A stretch of DNA of 19,334 bases from Candidatus Omnitrophota bacterium (lineage in GTDB: Bacteria > Omnitrophota > Gorgyraeia > Gygaellales > Profunditerraquicolaceae). The stretch lies in the NCBI GenBank assembly GCA_028687205.1, contig JAQUAP010000018.1, positions 1 through 19,334 on the forward strand, written 5' to 3'. Position numbers and translations under genes: made by a program. Positions 1 through 7,194 of this stretch are shown in pieces (positions within the stretch are counted from its first letter, which is position 1; every line of letters starts with the position of its first letter). The notes below the pieces were generated by a model. It was not told the origin of the DNA and did no database searches. It saw nothing but the letters and a program-made list of their open reading frames with translations.

Positions 1-60
1 TAATCTTGCTACGATCCCCCGCTGGTCCCGGCATTGAAATAAAAGTATATAGGTATTCAT
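1..60 (-). CDS. purU: N-terminal fragment of formyltetrahydrofolate deformylase (PurU), cut by window edge
   Basis: Reading the minus strand from the ATG at 60-58 gives an open frame of 20 codons to the window edge. It starts MNTYILLFQC and contains CRDQRGIVARL. The pattern hydrophobic strand, then C-x-D-x-x-G-I-V-A, is the start of the N-terminal ACT domain of PurU, which hydrolyses 10-formyl-tetrahydrofolate to formate and tetrahydrofolate and so supplies formate for purine synthesis. The gene lies 10 bp after the stop of the DUF362 gene. No Shine-Dalgarno sequence precedes the ATG; a promoter-like sequence sits directly upstream. Another ACT-domain protein cannot be excluded from 20 residues, so the name is tentative. 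Confidence 0.6.
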   Translation of the reverse strand, partial: MNTYILLFQCRDQRGIVARL

Positions 61-64
61 GATT

Positions 65-97
65 ATTATATTATACCACGATTAAATCGTATTCCAA
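65..97 (-). promoter_or_regulatory. Candidate extended -10 promoter for purU, nearly leaderless
   Basis: On the minus strand TTGGAA (97-92) is followed after 16 bp by TGGTATAAT, with TATAAT at 75-70 and a preceding TG that makes an extended -10 element. A second, overlapping TATAAT lies at 70-65. The site spans the last codons and the stop of the DUF362 gene. Transcription would begin about 2-4 bases before the purU ATG at 60, giving an almost leaderless message, which fits the missing ribosome binding site. AT-rich sequence can imitate a -10 box by chance. Confidence 0.4.
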
Positions 98-1141
98 GCT
101 GCCTAACCCGAGGTTTGCAGCGTGCGTCAGCTGCTTGTTCCCGTCTCTTTTAGGATGAAGCTCCCTGAAGATATCTTTTTGGGCTGCTTTATTTACTGCA
201 TCTAGACAGGCCTTGTCAAGGCTCACCGGATCCGTGGAGGCAAAAATGCCGATATCCGGTACAATCCGCGGATCATCTTTAGCCAGGCAATCGCACTCCT
301 GGGTAATCTTAATGCCAAAATTCAGGAAGGCGCTCTTTTTCTTTTTGCTGTCCAGAATTGCCTTGGCATATTCAACCATCTTCTCCTGGATTACATCTCC
401 CCCGGAATCCCAGGAAACATCGATCGCCAGGTAATTACAGGCAGCGATGCAGGTAGCGCAGCCGATGCACTTGGCGTTATCGATATGGGATTTTTTATCC
501 TTCATACTGATAGCCTGAACCGGGCAGGCCTCTACGCACGCTCCGCACCCCACGCAATTCTCCTGATAGATAACCGGCGCGACATTGGAATGCTGTTCAA
601 GCTTTCCCTTGCGCGTGGCGCTGCCCATCCCGATATTTTTCAATGCCCCGCCGAAACCGGTCATAATATGGCCCTTAAAATGCGCAACGCCCACCAGCGC
701 CTGGGCTTCCAGGTAGACAGAGAGCACCTTGGCGTTCTGGATAAATTCCTGGTTGATGTTGACTTCACGTACTTGCGCCTGGTCCTGGTCGTCGGGGATC
801 ATCACCTCCGCGCCTACTTTTGCGGGGGTAAAGCCGTGCTGATAAGCGAGCTTAAGATGGTCCTTAGAATTGGTGAGCGAACCTTTGTAAAGCGTATTGG
901 TATCGGATAAAAAAGGCAGGGCTGCTTTTTCTTTGACCTTATCGCAGATAACCTTCAGGTACTCCGGCCTGACAAACCCGGTATTACCCTCCTCGCCAAA
1001 ATGCAACTTTACGGCTACCGAATCAAAGGGTTTAATAAAAGCGAACAAATTGCTCTTATCTAAAAGGCGCAGGAGTTTGTCCTGTACCGCCGCTATAGGA
1101 TCGGAGATATTTACTTTGACAAAATAGACCCTGCTTGTCAT
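71..1141 (-). CDS. DUF362 domain protein with two 4Fe-4S clusters
   Basis: A 356-residue protein with an N-terminal DUF362 domain (about 1-185, including VAVKLHFGEEGN near 43 and the conserved stretch FKGHIMTGFGGALKN around 155-169) followed by a bacterial 2x[4Fe-4S] ferredoxin module. The cluster cysteines are C196, C199, C202, C206 and C225, C228, C231, C235, each set in the C-x2-C-x2-C-x3-C pattern. No signal peptide or membrane segment is seen, so it should be cytoplasmic. DUF362 proteins are common in anaerobes and their reaction is not established; an electron-transfer role is likely from the clusters. It begins 2 bp after the PlsC-like gene and is probably co-transcribed. It might supply electrons to a neighbouring oxidoreductase, but nothing in the sequence shows that. 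Confidence 0.88.
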   Translation of the reverse strand: MTSRVYFVKVNISDPIAAVQDKLLRLLDKSNLFAFIKPFDSVAVKLHFGEEGNTGFVRPEYLKVICDKVKEKAALPFLSDTNTLYKGSLTNSKDHLKLAYQHGFTPAKVGAEVMIPDDQDQAQVREVNINQEFIQNAKVLSVYLEAQALVGVAHFKGHIMTGFGGALKNIGMGSATRKGKLEQHSNVAPVIYQENCVGCGACVEACPVQAISMKDKKSHIDNAKCIGCATCIAACNYLAIDVSWDSGGDVIQEKMVEYAKAILDSKKKKSAFLNFGIKITQECDCLAKDDPRIVPDIGIFASTDPVSLDKACLDAVNKAAQKDIFRELHPKRDGNKQLTHAANLGLGSLEYDLIVV

Positions 1142-1143
1142 CT

Positions 1144-1857
1144 TCAGGTAGCGGTAATCCTGGCGAAAACCATATCCCTTAAGGCTCCGAAATCCCCCGG
1201 GCTTAATGCATGCGTATCAATAGCCGGAAGCACGGTCAGGGTTGCGCAAACTTTTGTACTGAATATCCAGCTGCCTTTAGGAATCGCCTCGCGCGTCCCC
1301 CTGATACAAATAGGGAGTATGGGCTTCTTTTCTTTGATGGCTAATTTAAAGGCGCCGTTTTGAAAGACGTTCATCTCGTCGCTATCGCTGCGTGTGCCTT
1401 CGGGAAAGAATAATATCGACATGTCTCTTCTCAACCACTCGCTGGCCTGGCGGTACACTTTCTTAATGCTGGAAAAATCCCCCCGCTCTAACTTTATATG
1501 CTTGGTCAACGAAAGGCACCATCCGACAAAGGGGAGCTTAAAGAGGCTTTCTTTGGAGATCCATTTAAACTGCATATGAGTTTTATAAAGCACGACTATG
1601 TCAGCTAGGCTCTGGTGATTGGCGATAATGACATAGGTTTTACCGCGTTCAATATTCTCCAGGCCCTCAACGCGCAGTTTCCAGTAGGGGTTCAACCTGA
1701 TTACGCAATCCGACCACCAGAAACACTGCGCATGCGCGAGTTTCCTTTTTTTATCAAAAGGGAAGGTGGTTAGGACAACAACAAACACGACGCAAAATAA
1801 AATTATCGTGATTATTATGCTGGCAAACCAGAACCATATGGATAAAAGGATCTTCAT
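1144..1857 (-). CDS. plsC: 1-acyl-sn-glycerol-3-phosphate acyltransferase family protein (PlsC-like)
   Basis: A 237-residue membrane-anchored acyltransferase of the LPLAT family. Residues 7-31 form one strongly hydrophobic N-terminal segment. Motif I, NHxxxxD, is seen with H81 and D86, and motif III, FPEGTRS, at 151-157; these are the catalytic and glycerol-phosphate binding motifs. The length matches ordinary PlsC proteins (about 240). It should transfer an acyl group from ACP or CoA to lysophosphatidate at the inner face of the cytoplasmic membrane. It starts 7 bp after the aldehyde dehydrogenase gene and ends 2 bp before the DUF362 gene. It may simply be phospholipid synthesis; its position behind a polyketide/ACP cluster leaves open that it esterifies another acyl product. 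Confidence 0.85.
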   Translation of the reverse strand: MKILLSIWFWFASIIITIILFCVVFVVVLTTFPFDKKRKLAHAQCFWWSDCVIRLNPYWKLRVEGLENIERGKTYVIIANHQSLADIVVLYKTHMQFKWISKESLFKLPFVGWCLSLTKHIKLERGDFSSIKKVYRQASEWLRRDMSILFFPEGTRSDSDEMNVFQNGAFKLAIKEKKPILPICIRGTREAIPKGSWIFSTKVCATLTVLPAIDTHALSPGDFGALRDMVFARITAT

Positions 1858-1864
1858 TCTGACT

Positions 1865-3346
1865 TTAAAAACCGTACCAGTAATTAACCAGGGGCTTTCC
1901 TCCGGCTGACTGGTCAGTGATTATATTTTTAAGCCGGGTATATTCAAGGAAACCTGCTTGGCCTAATTCCTTGCCAAAACCGCTTTGCTTAAATCCTCCG
2001 TAAGGAAGCTGGGGATAAAACATGCCGTACGTATTAATCCAGACTGTCCCGCTATTAAGCTGCTTGGCTAAGCGTTCAGCAAGGAGGGTATCTTTAGTCC
2101 AGATACAGGCAGCCAGGCCAAAATCCGAAAAGTTAGCCAGCTCTACGGCTTCTTCGGCAGTAGAAAACTTACCTATAATAGCTACCGGGCCAAAGACCTC
2201 TTCTTTAAATATGTGCATATGCGTATTTACATTAGCAATAACCGTGGGCTCAAAGAAATAGCCGTTCTTTAGCTCGGCGCCCTGCGGTATTTTTCCTCCG
2301 CAGAGCACCTTCGCCCCTTCTGCCCTGGCTTTTTCTATGCAGGCAATGACTTTTTTACGCTGGTTATCGCTGATTAAAGGGCCCATTTGCGTTTCAGGGC
2401 TCTCGGATGGCCCGAGCCTTAAGGCCTTTGCCTTCTCCATAAAGAGCGCGCTAAACTTATCGTATATTTTATCCTGGACAAATATGCGCGACATCGCTGT
2501 GCACATCTGGCCCTGGTTTAAGAATATCGAGCATAATGAGCTATTCACCGCGGTATCCACATCTACGTCGCTGAAAATCAGGCTAACGGATTTCCCGCCC
2601 AGCTCCATAATGGATTTTTTAACGTTCTGGGATGAGTATTCCAAGATCTGCCTGCCTATTTCATTGCTTCCGGTAAAGGAAATCATATCTACTCTTTTAT
2701 CGCTGCAAAGCGCCGCGCCGACTTTTGGGCCGCTGGCGTTGATGATATTCACGGCTCCGGCAGGCAGGCCTGCCTCTTGAACAATCCCGGCTAATTCTAA
2801 AGCGCTTAAAGGAGTCAGGCTGGAAGGTTTTAAGACTACGGTATTACCTGCGGCCAGGGCAAAAGCTAATTTCCAGGAGGCAATTAGAAGCGGATAATTC
2901 CAGGGGATAATTAAAACTACCACGCCCACAGGCTCGCGCCTTAGGGTTACCTGCGCCTCTTCCGGGAGATTAATAATTTCAGCGTTCAAAAAACTTTCAA
3001 AATTGTTGGCGATATATTCAAAGGTCTTGGCCGCCGCAGGGATATCCATAAAAGTGGTTTCCTTGATGGGCTTACCGGTATTGGCGCTCTCTAAGGCTGC
3101 CAGCTCTCCTGCTTTATCTAAAATACCGCCGGCTATTTTAAGCAGGAAATCCTTGCGCTCGGCTAATGAGAGGCGCGGCCACTCTCCTCCGTCAAAGGCA
3201 GCCCTGGCGCTGGCAATAGCTAAATCTACCTCTTTTAAAGAAGCCAGTGCAACCTGCGCCATCGCCTTTCCCGTAGAGGGATTGATGACACTCTGTTTTT
3301 CTTTTGCTTCCTTAAATTCTCCGTTGATAAAAAGCTGCGTAATCAT
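1865..3346 (-). CDS. NAD(P)-dependent aldehyde dehydrogenase
   Basis: A 493-residue protein of the classical ALDH superfamily with its full catalytic set: N150 in IPWNYP, E248 in MELGGKS and the nucleophile C282 in NQGQMC. The Rossmann region FTGSNEIGRQI lies at 224-234. Length and motifs match the non-acylating ALDHs that oxidise an aldehyde to a free acid, often broad-range betaine-aldehyde or phenylacetaldehyde types. Its ATG overlaps the stop of the alcohol dehydrogenase gene (ATGA at 3346-3343), so the two are translationally coupled. In this cassette a plausible substrate is acetaldehyde or methylthioacetaldehyde released by the class II aldolase. The exact substrate cannot be read from the sequence. 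Confidence 0.9.
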   Translation of the reverse strand: MITQLFINGEFKEAKEKQSVINPSTGKAMAQVALASLKEVDLAIASARAAFDGGEWPRLSLAERKDFLLKIAGGILDKAGELAALESANTGKPIKETTFMDIPAAAKTFEYIANNFESFLNAEIINLPEEAQVTLRREPVGVVVLIIPWNYPLLIASWKLAFALAAGNTVVLKPSSLTPLSALELAGIVQEAGLPAGAVNIINASGPKVGAALCSDKRVDMISFTGSNEIGRQILEYSSQNVKKSIMELGGKSVSLIFSDVDVDTAVNSSLCSIFLNQGQMCTAMSRIFVQDKIYDKFSALFMEKAKALRLGPSESPETQMGPLISDNQRKKVIACIEKARAEGAKVLCGGKIPQGAELKNGYFFEPTVIANVNTHMHIFKEEVFGPVAIIGKFSTAEEAVELANFSDFGLAACIWTKDTLLAERLAKQLNSGTVWINTYGMFYPQLPYGGFKQSGFGKELGQAGFLEYTRLKNIITDQSAGGKPLVNYWYGF

Positions 3347-4362
3347 GGCTTAAGTATTACCTTGATACATTCCCTGGCCTCGGCTACAAGCTGAAAACCC
3401 CTGGCTGCCTCTGCAAGGCCTAAACAATGCGTGATTAATTTTTTTACGTCCAGCGCTCCTGTCTTTAACAATTCTATGGCCTGCGTAATATCCAAAGGAG
3501 CTGCGCCGTAAGAATGCATAATCTTAATGCTGTTGCGCCAGAAATCATTGACCGGGACCGGCAAAGCTATTCCTGGCTCAGTGGCCGCAAAACATAAAAT
3601 AGTGCCGGCGCGATCCACGCATTGCAAAGACTGCATAAATGCCGATACAGCTCCGGTGCAGACGATTACCTGCTCGCTGAGCCTGCCGTTATTCAGCTTA
3701 CGCGTTATTGCCGCAATATCTTCCTTAGCGTTAATTGCCGCGCTGGCTCCCAGGCTTTTGGCGATTTTCAGCCGGTATTCACTTATATCCGTTACCATTA
3801 TGCGCCCGGCCCCTTGCGCGCGCGCTGCCAAAAGATGCAATAATCCGGAAATACCCGCTCCCAAAATAAGCACGCTCTGCCCCGCCTTAAGCTGGATCAT
3901 GCGCTGTCCGCGCAAAACGCAGGCGAGCGGCTCGATAAAAGTCCCTTCTTCAAAGGAAATTTCATCCGGCAGCAGGAATACCCCGCGGTCAACATTAATG
4001 GCAGGGACCCGGATATATTCGGCGAAACCTCCGGGATAGTAGTTGGTGGTATGCAAAGTCTGGCAAACAGTATGGTTCCCGTTCAGGCAATAGCAACAAG
4101 TATTGCAGGGCACATGATGCGAGACAAAAACCCGCTCGCCCGTCTTATAGCCCTTGACACCCTTGCCTACCCCGGCAATCTCTCCTGTAATCTCATGGCC
4201 GAGGATTAAGGGGGCCTTTTTTACCCTGTACCACTCTAAGACATCGCTGCCGCAGATCCCGCTTGCTTTCACCTTTACCAGCAGCTCATTATCGCCGATT
4301 TGCGGTTGCGGCAATTCTTCCAGCCTTACATCTTTATTATTGTAATACATGGCCACGCGCAT
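3343..4362 (-). CDS. Zinc-dependent medium-chain alcohol/polyol dehydrogenase
   Basis: A 339-residue MDR-family dehydrogenase. Catalytic zinc ligands are C37 (CGSD), H56/E57 (GHE) and probably E144. The structural zinc site has the four cysteines C86, C89, C92 and C100. The nucleotide-binding loop GAGISG lies at 168-173, followed by TDIS at 195-198 (D196), a pattern that favours NAD. The overall style resembles sorbitol/L-iditol and threonine dehydrogenases, which oxidise secondary alcohols of sugars, more than ethanol dehydrogenases. It begins 3 bp after the LsrF-like gene and overlaps the ALDH gene by 4 bp. It could reduce or oxidise the C2 product of the aldolase. More interestingly, it could oxidise C4 of 5-deoxyribulose 1-phosphate to make the LsrF substrate. 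Confidence 0.9.
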   Translation of the reverse strand: MRVAMYYNNKDVRLEELPQPQIGDNELLVKVKASGICGSDVLEWYRVKKAPLILGHEITGEIAGVGKGVKGYKTGERVFVSHHVPCNTCCYCLNGNHTVCQTLHTTNYYPGGFAEYIRVPAINVDRGVFLLPDEISFEEGTFIEPLACVLRGQRMIQLKAGQSVLILGAGISGLLHLLAARAQGAGRIMVTDISEYRLKIAKSLGASAAINAKEDIAAITRKLNNGRLSEQVIVCTGAVSAFMQSLQCVDRAGTILCFAATEPGIALPVPVNDFWRNSIKIMHSYGAAPLDITQAIELLKTGALDVKKLITHCLGLAEAARGFQLVAEARECIKVILKP

Positions 4363-4365
4363 GTT

Positions 4366-5178
4366 TTATCCCCTGCTAGATGCGGTTTTTTTATTTTTAA
4401 CTTCCTGGAATATTTTTTCGGCTTTTTTTACATTTGCATTTTCATGGATAATCGCCCGCAGGGCTGCCGCAACGGCTACGGGATGCGGGCTCTGCCAGAC
4501 ATTCCTGCCTAAGTTTATTCCGATGGCTCCCTTGGCTATGCCGTCATAGACAAACTTAAACACATCAACCTCTGAGGAGCACTTTGGCCCTCCCGCAATC
4601 ACGACCGGCACCGGGCAGCCCTTGACTACTTTAGCAAAATCTTTTTCGCACCAGTATGTCTTGACTACGCGCGCGCCTAATTCTGCGGCAATGCGGCAAC
4701 TTAAAGCCAGATAGCGGGCATCCCTTTTTTCAAGTTCCTTGCCCACAGCAGTAACCGCCATCACCGGGATACCGTAATCCTCGCAGGCATTAACCAATTG
4801 GGCCAGGTTAAGCAGCGTTTGCTTTTCATATTCGCTGCCCACAAAAATAGATACGCCCACCGCGGAAGCGTTAAGCCGGATAATCTCCTCAATGGAAGTA
4901 GTTAAGCCTTCATTGGCTAAGTCTTTACCTGCCATGCTCGTTCCGCCGGAAACCCGCAGGATTATCGGCTTGGCGCCTGCCGCATCGATTACCGAACGTA
5001 ATACGCCCCGGGTAACAAAAAGAGCGTCGCAGTAAGCAAGGAGCGGTTTAACGGTTTCGCCGGGCTTCTCCAGGCAGCTGGTCGGCCCCTGGAAATACCC
5101 GTGGTCTATAGGCATAAAAAAACAGCGTCCATCCGGCTGGATTAAGCGGCTCAGGCGATTTTTTATTCCCCAATCCAT
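4366..5178 (-). CDS. LsrF-like DeoC/FbaB-family class I aldolase/thiolase
   Basis: A 270-residue TIM-barrel protein. The N-terminal signature DWGIKNRLSRL, then DHGYFQGPT (D25, H26), TRGVLRS, GSEYE and the Schiff-base lysine K173 in VVKTYWCEK all match what I know of E. coli LsrF, which converts 3-hydroxy-5-phosphonooxypentane-2,4-dione plus CoA to DHAP and acetyl-CoA in AI-2 breakdown. No other lsr gene is present. More distant relatives are DhnA-type fructose-bisphosphate aldolases and ADH synthase/GriI. It is shorter than LsrF (about 290), lacking roughly 25 N-terminal residues. It sits 3 bp after the aldolase-SCP2 gene and 3 bp before the dehydrogenase. The substrate may be a phosphorylated 5-deoxypentose derivative. 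Family is firm, substrate is inference. Confidence 0.87.
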   Translation of the reverse strand: MDWGIKNRLSRLIQPDGRCFFMPIDHGYFQGPTSCLEKPGETVKPLLAYCDALFVTRGVLRSVIDAAGAKPIILRVSGGTSMAGKDLANEGLTTSIEEIIRLNASAVGVSIFVGSEYEKQTLLNLAQLVNACEDYGIPVMAVTAVGKELEKRDARYLALSCRIAAELGARVVKTYWCEKDFAKVVKGCPVPVVIAGGPKCSSEVDVFKFVYDGIAKGAIGINLGRNVWQSPHPVAVAAALRAIIHENANVKKAEKIFQEVKNKKTASSRG

Positions 5179-5181
5179 ATA

Positions 5182-6186
5182 CTACCTCCTTATTTTTACC
5201 TGTTTAAATAATTCAAATAGGCGGCTAAAAGGGACATACCAGCGGGAAAGTTTGGCCAGCTCGCCTTTTAATTTCATCCTGCCCTGGGTAACGGCAACAA
5301 AAGAATCAAGCCTTCCTAAAAACACCAGCTCCCAAACCTGCGCCGGAGCCGAAATCACAAAAGAGGCATTGGCGTCGGGCTCAAGCCCGGTAATCCTGCC
5401 TTTTTCAAAAGTAAATTTATACGCCTGGCCGGTCTCATCGAGTTTAATCGCTAATTGCAGGGTCAAATCCAATTCTTCCCCTTTTCTTTTGATGAATTCG
5501 TCCTGATTGACTAAATCCACAATGGCCTGGATATGCCCTTGGGAAAACATCGGGTAAATAGTTTGCGCAGCCAAATTCTCCCTTAAGGGCTTATCTAAAT
5601 CATCCAGGAGATCTTTTTTAAAGAGCCGGGCTACAGCTGCGCTCCTGACTGCCTCTTCAAGATTCTCAATTAAATGCAGGGCCTGCTCAAAGTTCTCGCC
5701 GATAGCAACAACCCCGTGGTTTTTTAAGGCTGCCAGATTGCTTGTTCTTAGGGCCTCAATAACTGCTTCGGGATTGGTGACCGCCGGCGTCTCTTGCGGT
5801 ACGACCGGCACTTTGCCTAAATAAAGCTTGCTCTCAAAGGTTAAAATCTTTAAATCGGAGGCCACCGCGAAATATCCGTTGATTAAAGGAGGATGGCAAT
5901 GGAGCACTACCCTGGCTTTAAAATTTTTATAGACCAGGCTATGTAAAGGAAGCTCTGAACTGGGTTGAATTGTGCCGCAGGTTTTTAAGGAACTTAGGTT
6001 TACCTTTACGATATCCTTATGTTTTAAATTACCTAAAGATGTACCGGTTGCCGTAATAAGTATATTTTCAGGGCCAAGCCTTGCGCTGATATTTCCGGAT
6101 TTAGCCACCGCCAGGCCGGTTTGATAAAGGCGCTTGCCCGCTTGAACCATTTCTCTTTTTATTGCCTTCTCTTTGCCAAAAATCAT
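5182..6186 (-). CDS. Class II (fuculose-phosphate-type) aldolase fused to an SCP2-like domain
   Basis: A 334-residue two-domain protein. Residues 1-205 are a class II aldolase/adducin domain: SGNIS at 30-34, the Zn ligands H96 and H98 (HCH), H157 (NHG) and the acidic residue E78 in PSSELPLH. Such enzymes split ketose 1-phosphates into DHAP and an aldehyde; known substrates include fuculose-1-P, 5-deoxyribulose-1-P and methylthioribulose-1-P. Members are usually about 215 residues. Residues about 236-330 look like a sterol-carrier-protein-2 domain: a strand with ITGLEPDANASFVIS, then W285, and the turn QGRMKLKGELAKL (301-313), where G-x-x-K-x-x-G is typical. SCP2 folds bind lipids in a hydrophobic tunnel. 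The gene follows the isomerase gene after a hairpin repeat and has TCC-rich (AGGAG-like) sequence just before its ATG. Confidence 0.85.
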   Translation of the reverse strand: MIFGKEKAIKREMVQAGKRLYQTGLAVAKSGNISARLGPENILITATGTSLGNLKHKDIVKVNLSSLKTCGTIQPSSELPLHSLVYKNFKARVVLHCHPPLINGYFAVASDLKILTFESKLYLGKVPVVPQETPAVTNPEAVIEALRTSNLAALKNHGVVAIGENFEQALHLIENLEEAVRSAAVARLFKKDLLDDLDKPLRENLAAQTIYPMFSQGHIQAIVDLVNQDEFIKRKGEELDLTLQLAIKLDETGQAYKFTFEKGRITGLEPDANASFVISAPAQVWELVFLGRLDSFVAVTQGRMKLKGELAKLSRWYVPFSRLFELFKQVKIRR

Positions 6187-6201
6187 CTTTCTCCTTTAGT
6201 C

Positions 6202-6276
6202 AGGGACGGTTCTCAAGCCAATCTTAAAGTGTCCCCATTAAGGGGACACTTTTGCTTTGAGTTGAGAACCGTCCCT
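6202..6276. repeat. Nested inverted repeat (REP/MITE-like double hairpin)
   Basis: Perfect 15-bp outer arms AGGGACGGTTCTCAA (6202-6216) and its reverse complement (6262-6276) enclose an inner perfect 11-bp stem AAAGTGTCCCC (6226-6236) / GGGGACACTTT (6242-6252) with the 5-nt loop ATTAA. The whole is 75 bp. It spans the 3' end of the mtnA-like gene and most of the space before the aldolase gene. Similar GGGACGGTTCTC / GGGGACAC hairpins occur in many environmental bacterial genomes, from memory, as dispersed repeats moved by Y1/TnpA-REP-type transposases; no transposase is in this window. It could also stabilise or process the mRNA. Confidence 0.85.
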
Positions 6277-7194
6277 AATTTTTAGATAAATATGCCTGGT
6301 AATTAATTTATTCGGCGTAACATCAAATGCCGGATAATACCCTTTTACGCCTTTGGGCGCCAGGCACAGGCCCTGATACTCCAGCATCTCTTTATCCGGG
6401 CGTATTTCAATCTTAATATCCTTGCCGCTCTTTAAGCGCGATGCCGGCGGGCATAAAACATAAAAAGGAATTTTAAAATGCCTGGCCAGGACCGCGATGC
6501 CGTAAGTGCCGACTTTATTGGCGATATCGCCGTTAAGGGCTAAATGGTCTGCGCCGACAATGACTTTATTCACCAGGCCCCGCGACATAACCGCGGCAAC
6601 CATATTGTCGGTAATCAGCGTCACGCCAAAACCCTGCCGCTTTAACTCCCAGGCAGTCAGGCGCGAACCCTGCAGGTATGGCCTTGTCTCGGTCGCAAAG
6701 AAGCTTACTTTTTTACCCTGCTTGCGGCAAAATTCTCCGATCAGGGGCATTAAGCCGCTGATATTGCAATGGGTTAATATAACATCGCCGCTGCGGATTA
6801 ATTTACCTGCTTCTTCTGCCTGCCTAATACGGCTATACACTAATCCGTCTAAAAATCCTAAGATATATTTTTCTAAAGGCGCTCTCGATTTAGCCCAACC
6901 CAGGACCATATCCGTTAAAAACTTAAAAGAGAGGGTTGGCCGCGTCGCGTTTATGGCCTTAGCTACTCTGGTTAAATCCTTTTGCTTACCCTGCTTAATC
7001 AATTGCAGAAAAATATACATCACCAGGAGCACCTGGCCGACGGCGCGCGTCTTCATCTCTTTTATTGCCCTGCACGCCTCTTTATAGTCACGCGCCTTTA
7101 TATAGGTAAGCTTATGCGGCAGCCTGGTTTCGTCAAGGATGTAGATTACGCCGTTTCTAAATTGGATTGGCCAGAACAATGGAGAAAACCTCAT
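6238..7194 (-). CDS. mtnA: MtnA/aIF-2B-like ribose-1-phosphate-type aldose-ketose isomerase
   Basis: A 318-residue protein of the initiation-factor-2B-alpha/MtnA family. MtnA isomerises 5-methylthioribose 1-phosphate, and in several organisms 5-deoxyribose 1-phosphate, to the ribulose 1-phosphate. Seen are ILDETRLP near 19-26, TRPT at 84-87, the catalytic cysteine C143 in ILTHCN, TRPYLQGSRLTAWEL at 170-183, the catalytic D216 in GAD and NGDIANKVGTYGIA at 221-234. Differences from classic MtnA are a TRAVG in place of the RGAPAIG loop (about 49-53), H instead of R in GADRI, and a shorter length (MtnA is usually 345-370). It overlaps the phosphorylase gene by ATGA, a classic pairing. The last 12 residues (RDGSQLKAKVSP) and the stop are encoded by the inverted repeat, so the native C-terminus was probably different. 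Confidence 0.83.
   Translation of the reverse strand: MRFSPLFWPIQFRNGVIYILDETRLPHKLTYIKARDYKEACRAIKEMKTRAVGQVLLVMYIFLQLIKQGKQKDLTRVAKAINATRPTLSFKFLTDMVLGWAKSRAPLEKYILGFLDGLVYSRIRQAEEAGKLIRSGDVILTHCNISGLMPLIGEFCRKQGKKVSFFATETRPYLQGSRLTAWELKRQGFGVTLITDNMVAAVMSRGLVNKVIVGADHLALNGDIANKVGTYGIAVLARHFKIPFYVLCPPASRLKSGKDIKIEIRPDKEMLEYQGLCLAPKGVKGYYPAFDVTPNKLITRHIYLKIRDGSQLKAKVSP

Noticed and set aside
1..34. Alternative minus-strand start at ATG 34-32 (MPGPAGDRSK)
   Set aside because: The frame from ATG 60 gives an ACT-domain-like start and sits at operon spacing; the other frame has no recognisable similarity and a poor context.
485..910. Plus-strand open frame of 141 codons opposite the DUF362 gene
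   Set aside because: It lies wholly inside a well-supported gene on the other strand, has no recognisable domain and its residue mix is that of an antisense shadow. The same holds for the plus-strand frames at 2337-2780, 3527-4039, 6506-7087, 7579-7962 and others.
4366..5178. AI-2 (lsr) degradation locus because of the LsrF-like protein
   Set aside because: No lsrK, lsrG, lsrR or transporter gene is present; the neighbours are a phosphorylase, MtnA-like isomerase and class II aldolase, which point to 5-deoxypentose phosphate metabolism.
6238..7194. Translation initiation factor 2B subunit
   Set aside because: The MtnA catalytic Cys143 and Asp216 and the TRPYLQGSRLTA motif are present, and the gene overlaps a nucleoside phosphorylase gene, so a sugar-phosphate isomerase is far likelier.
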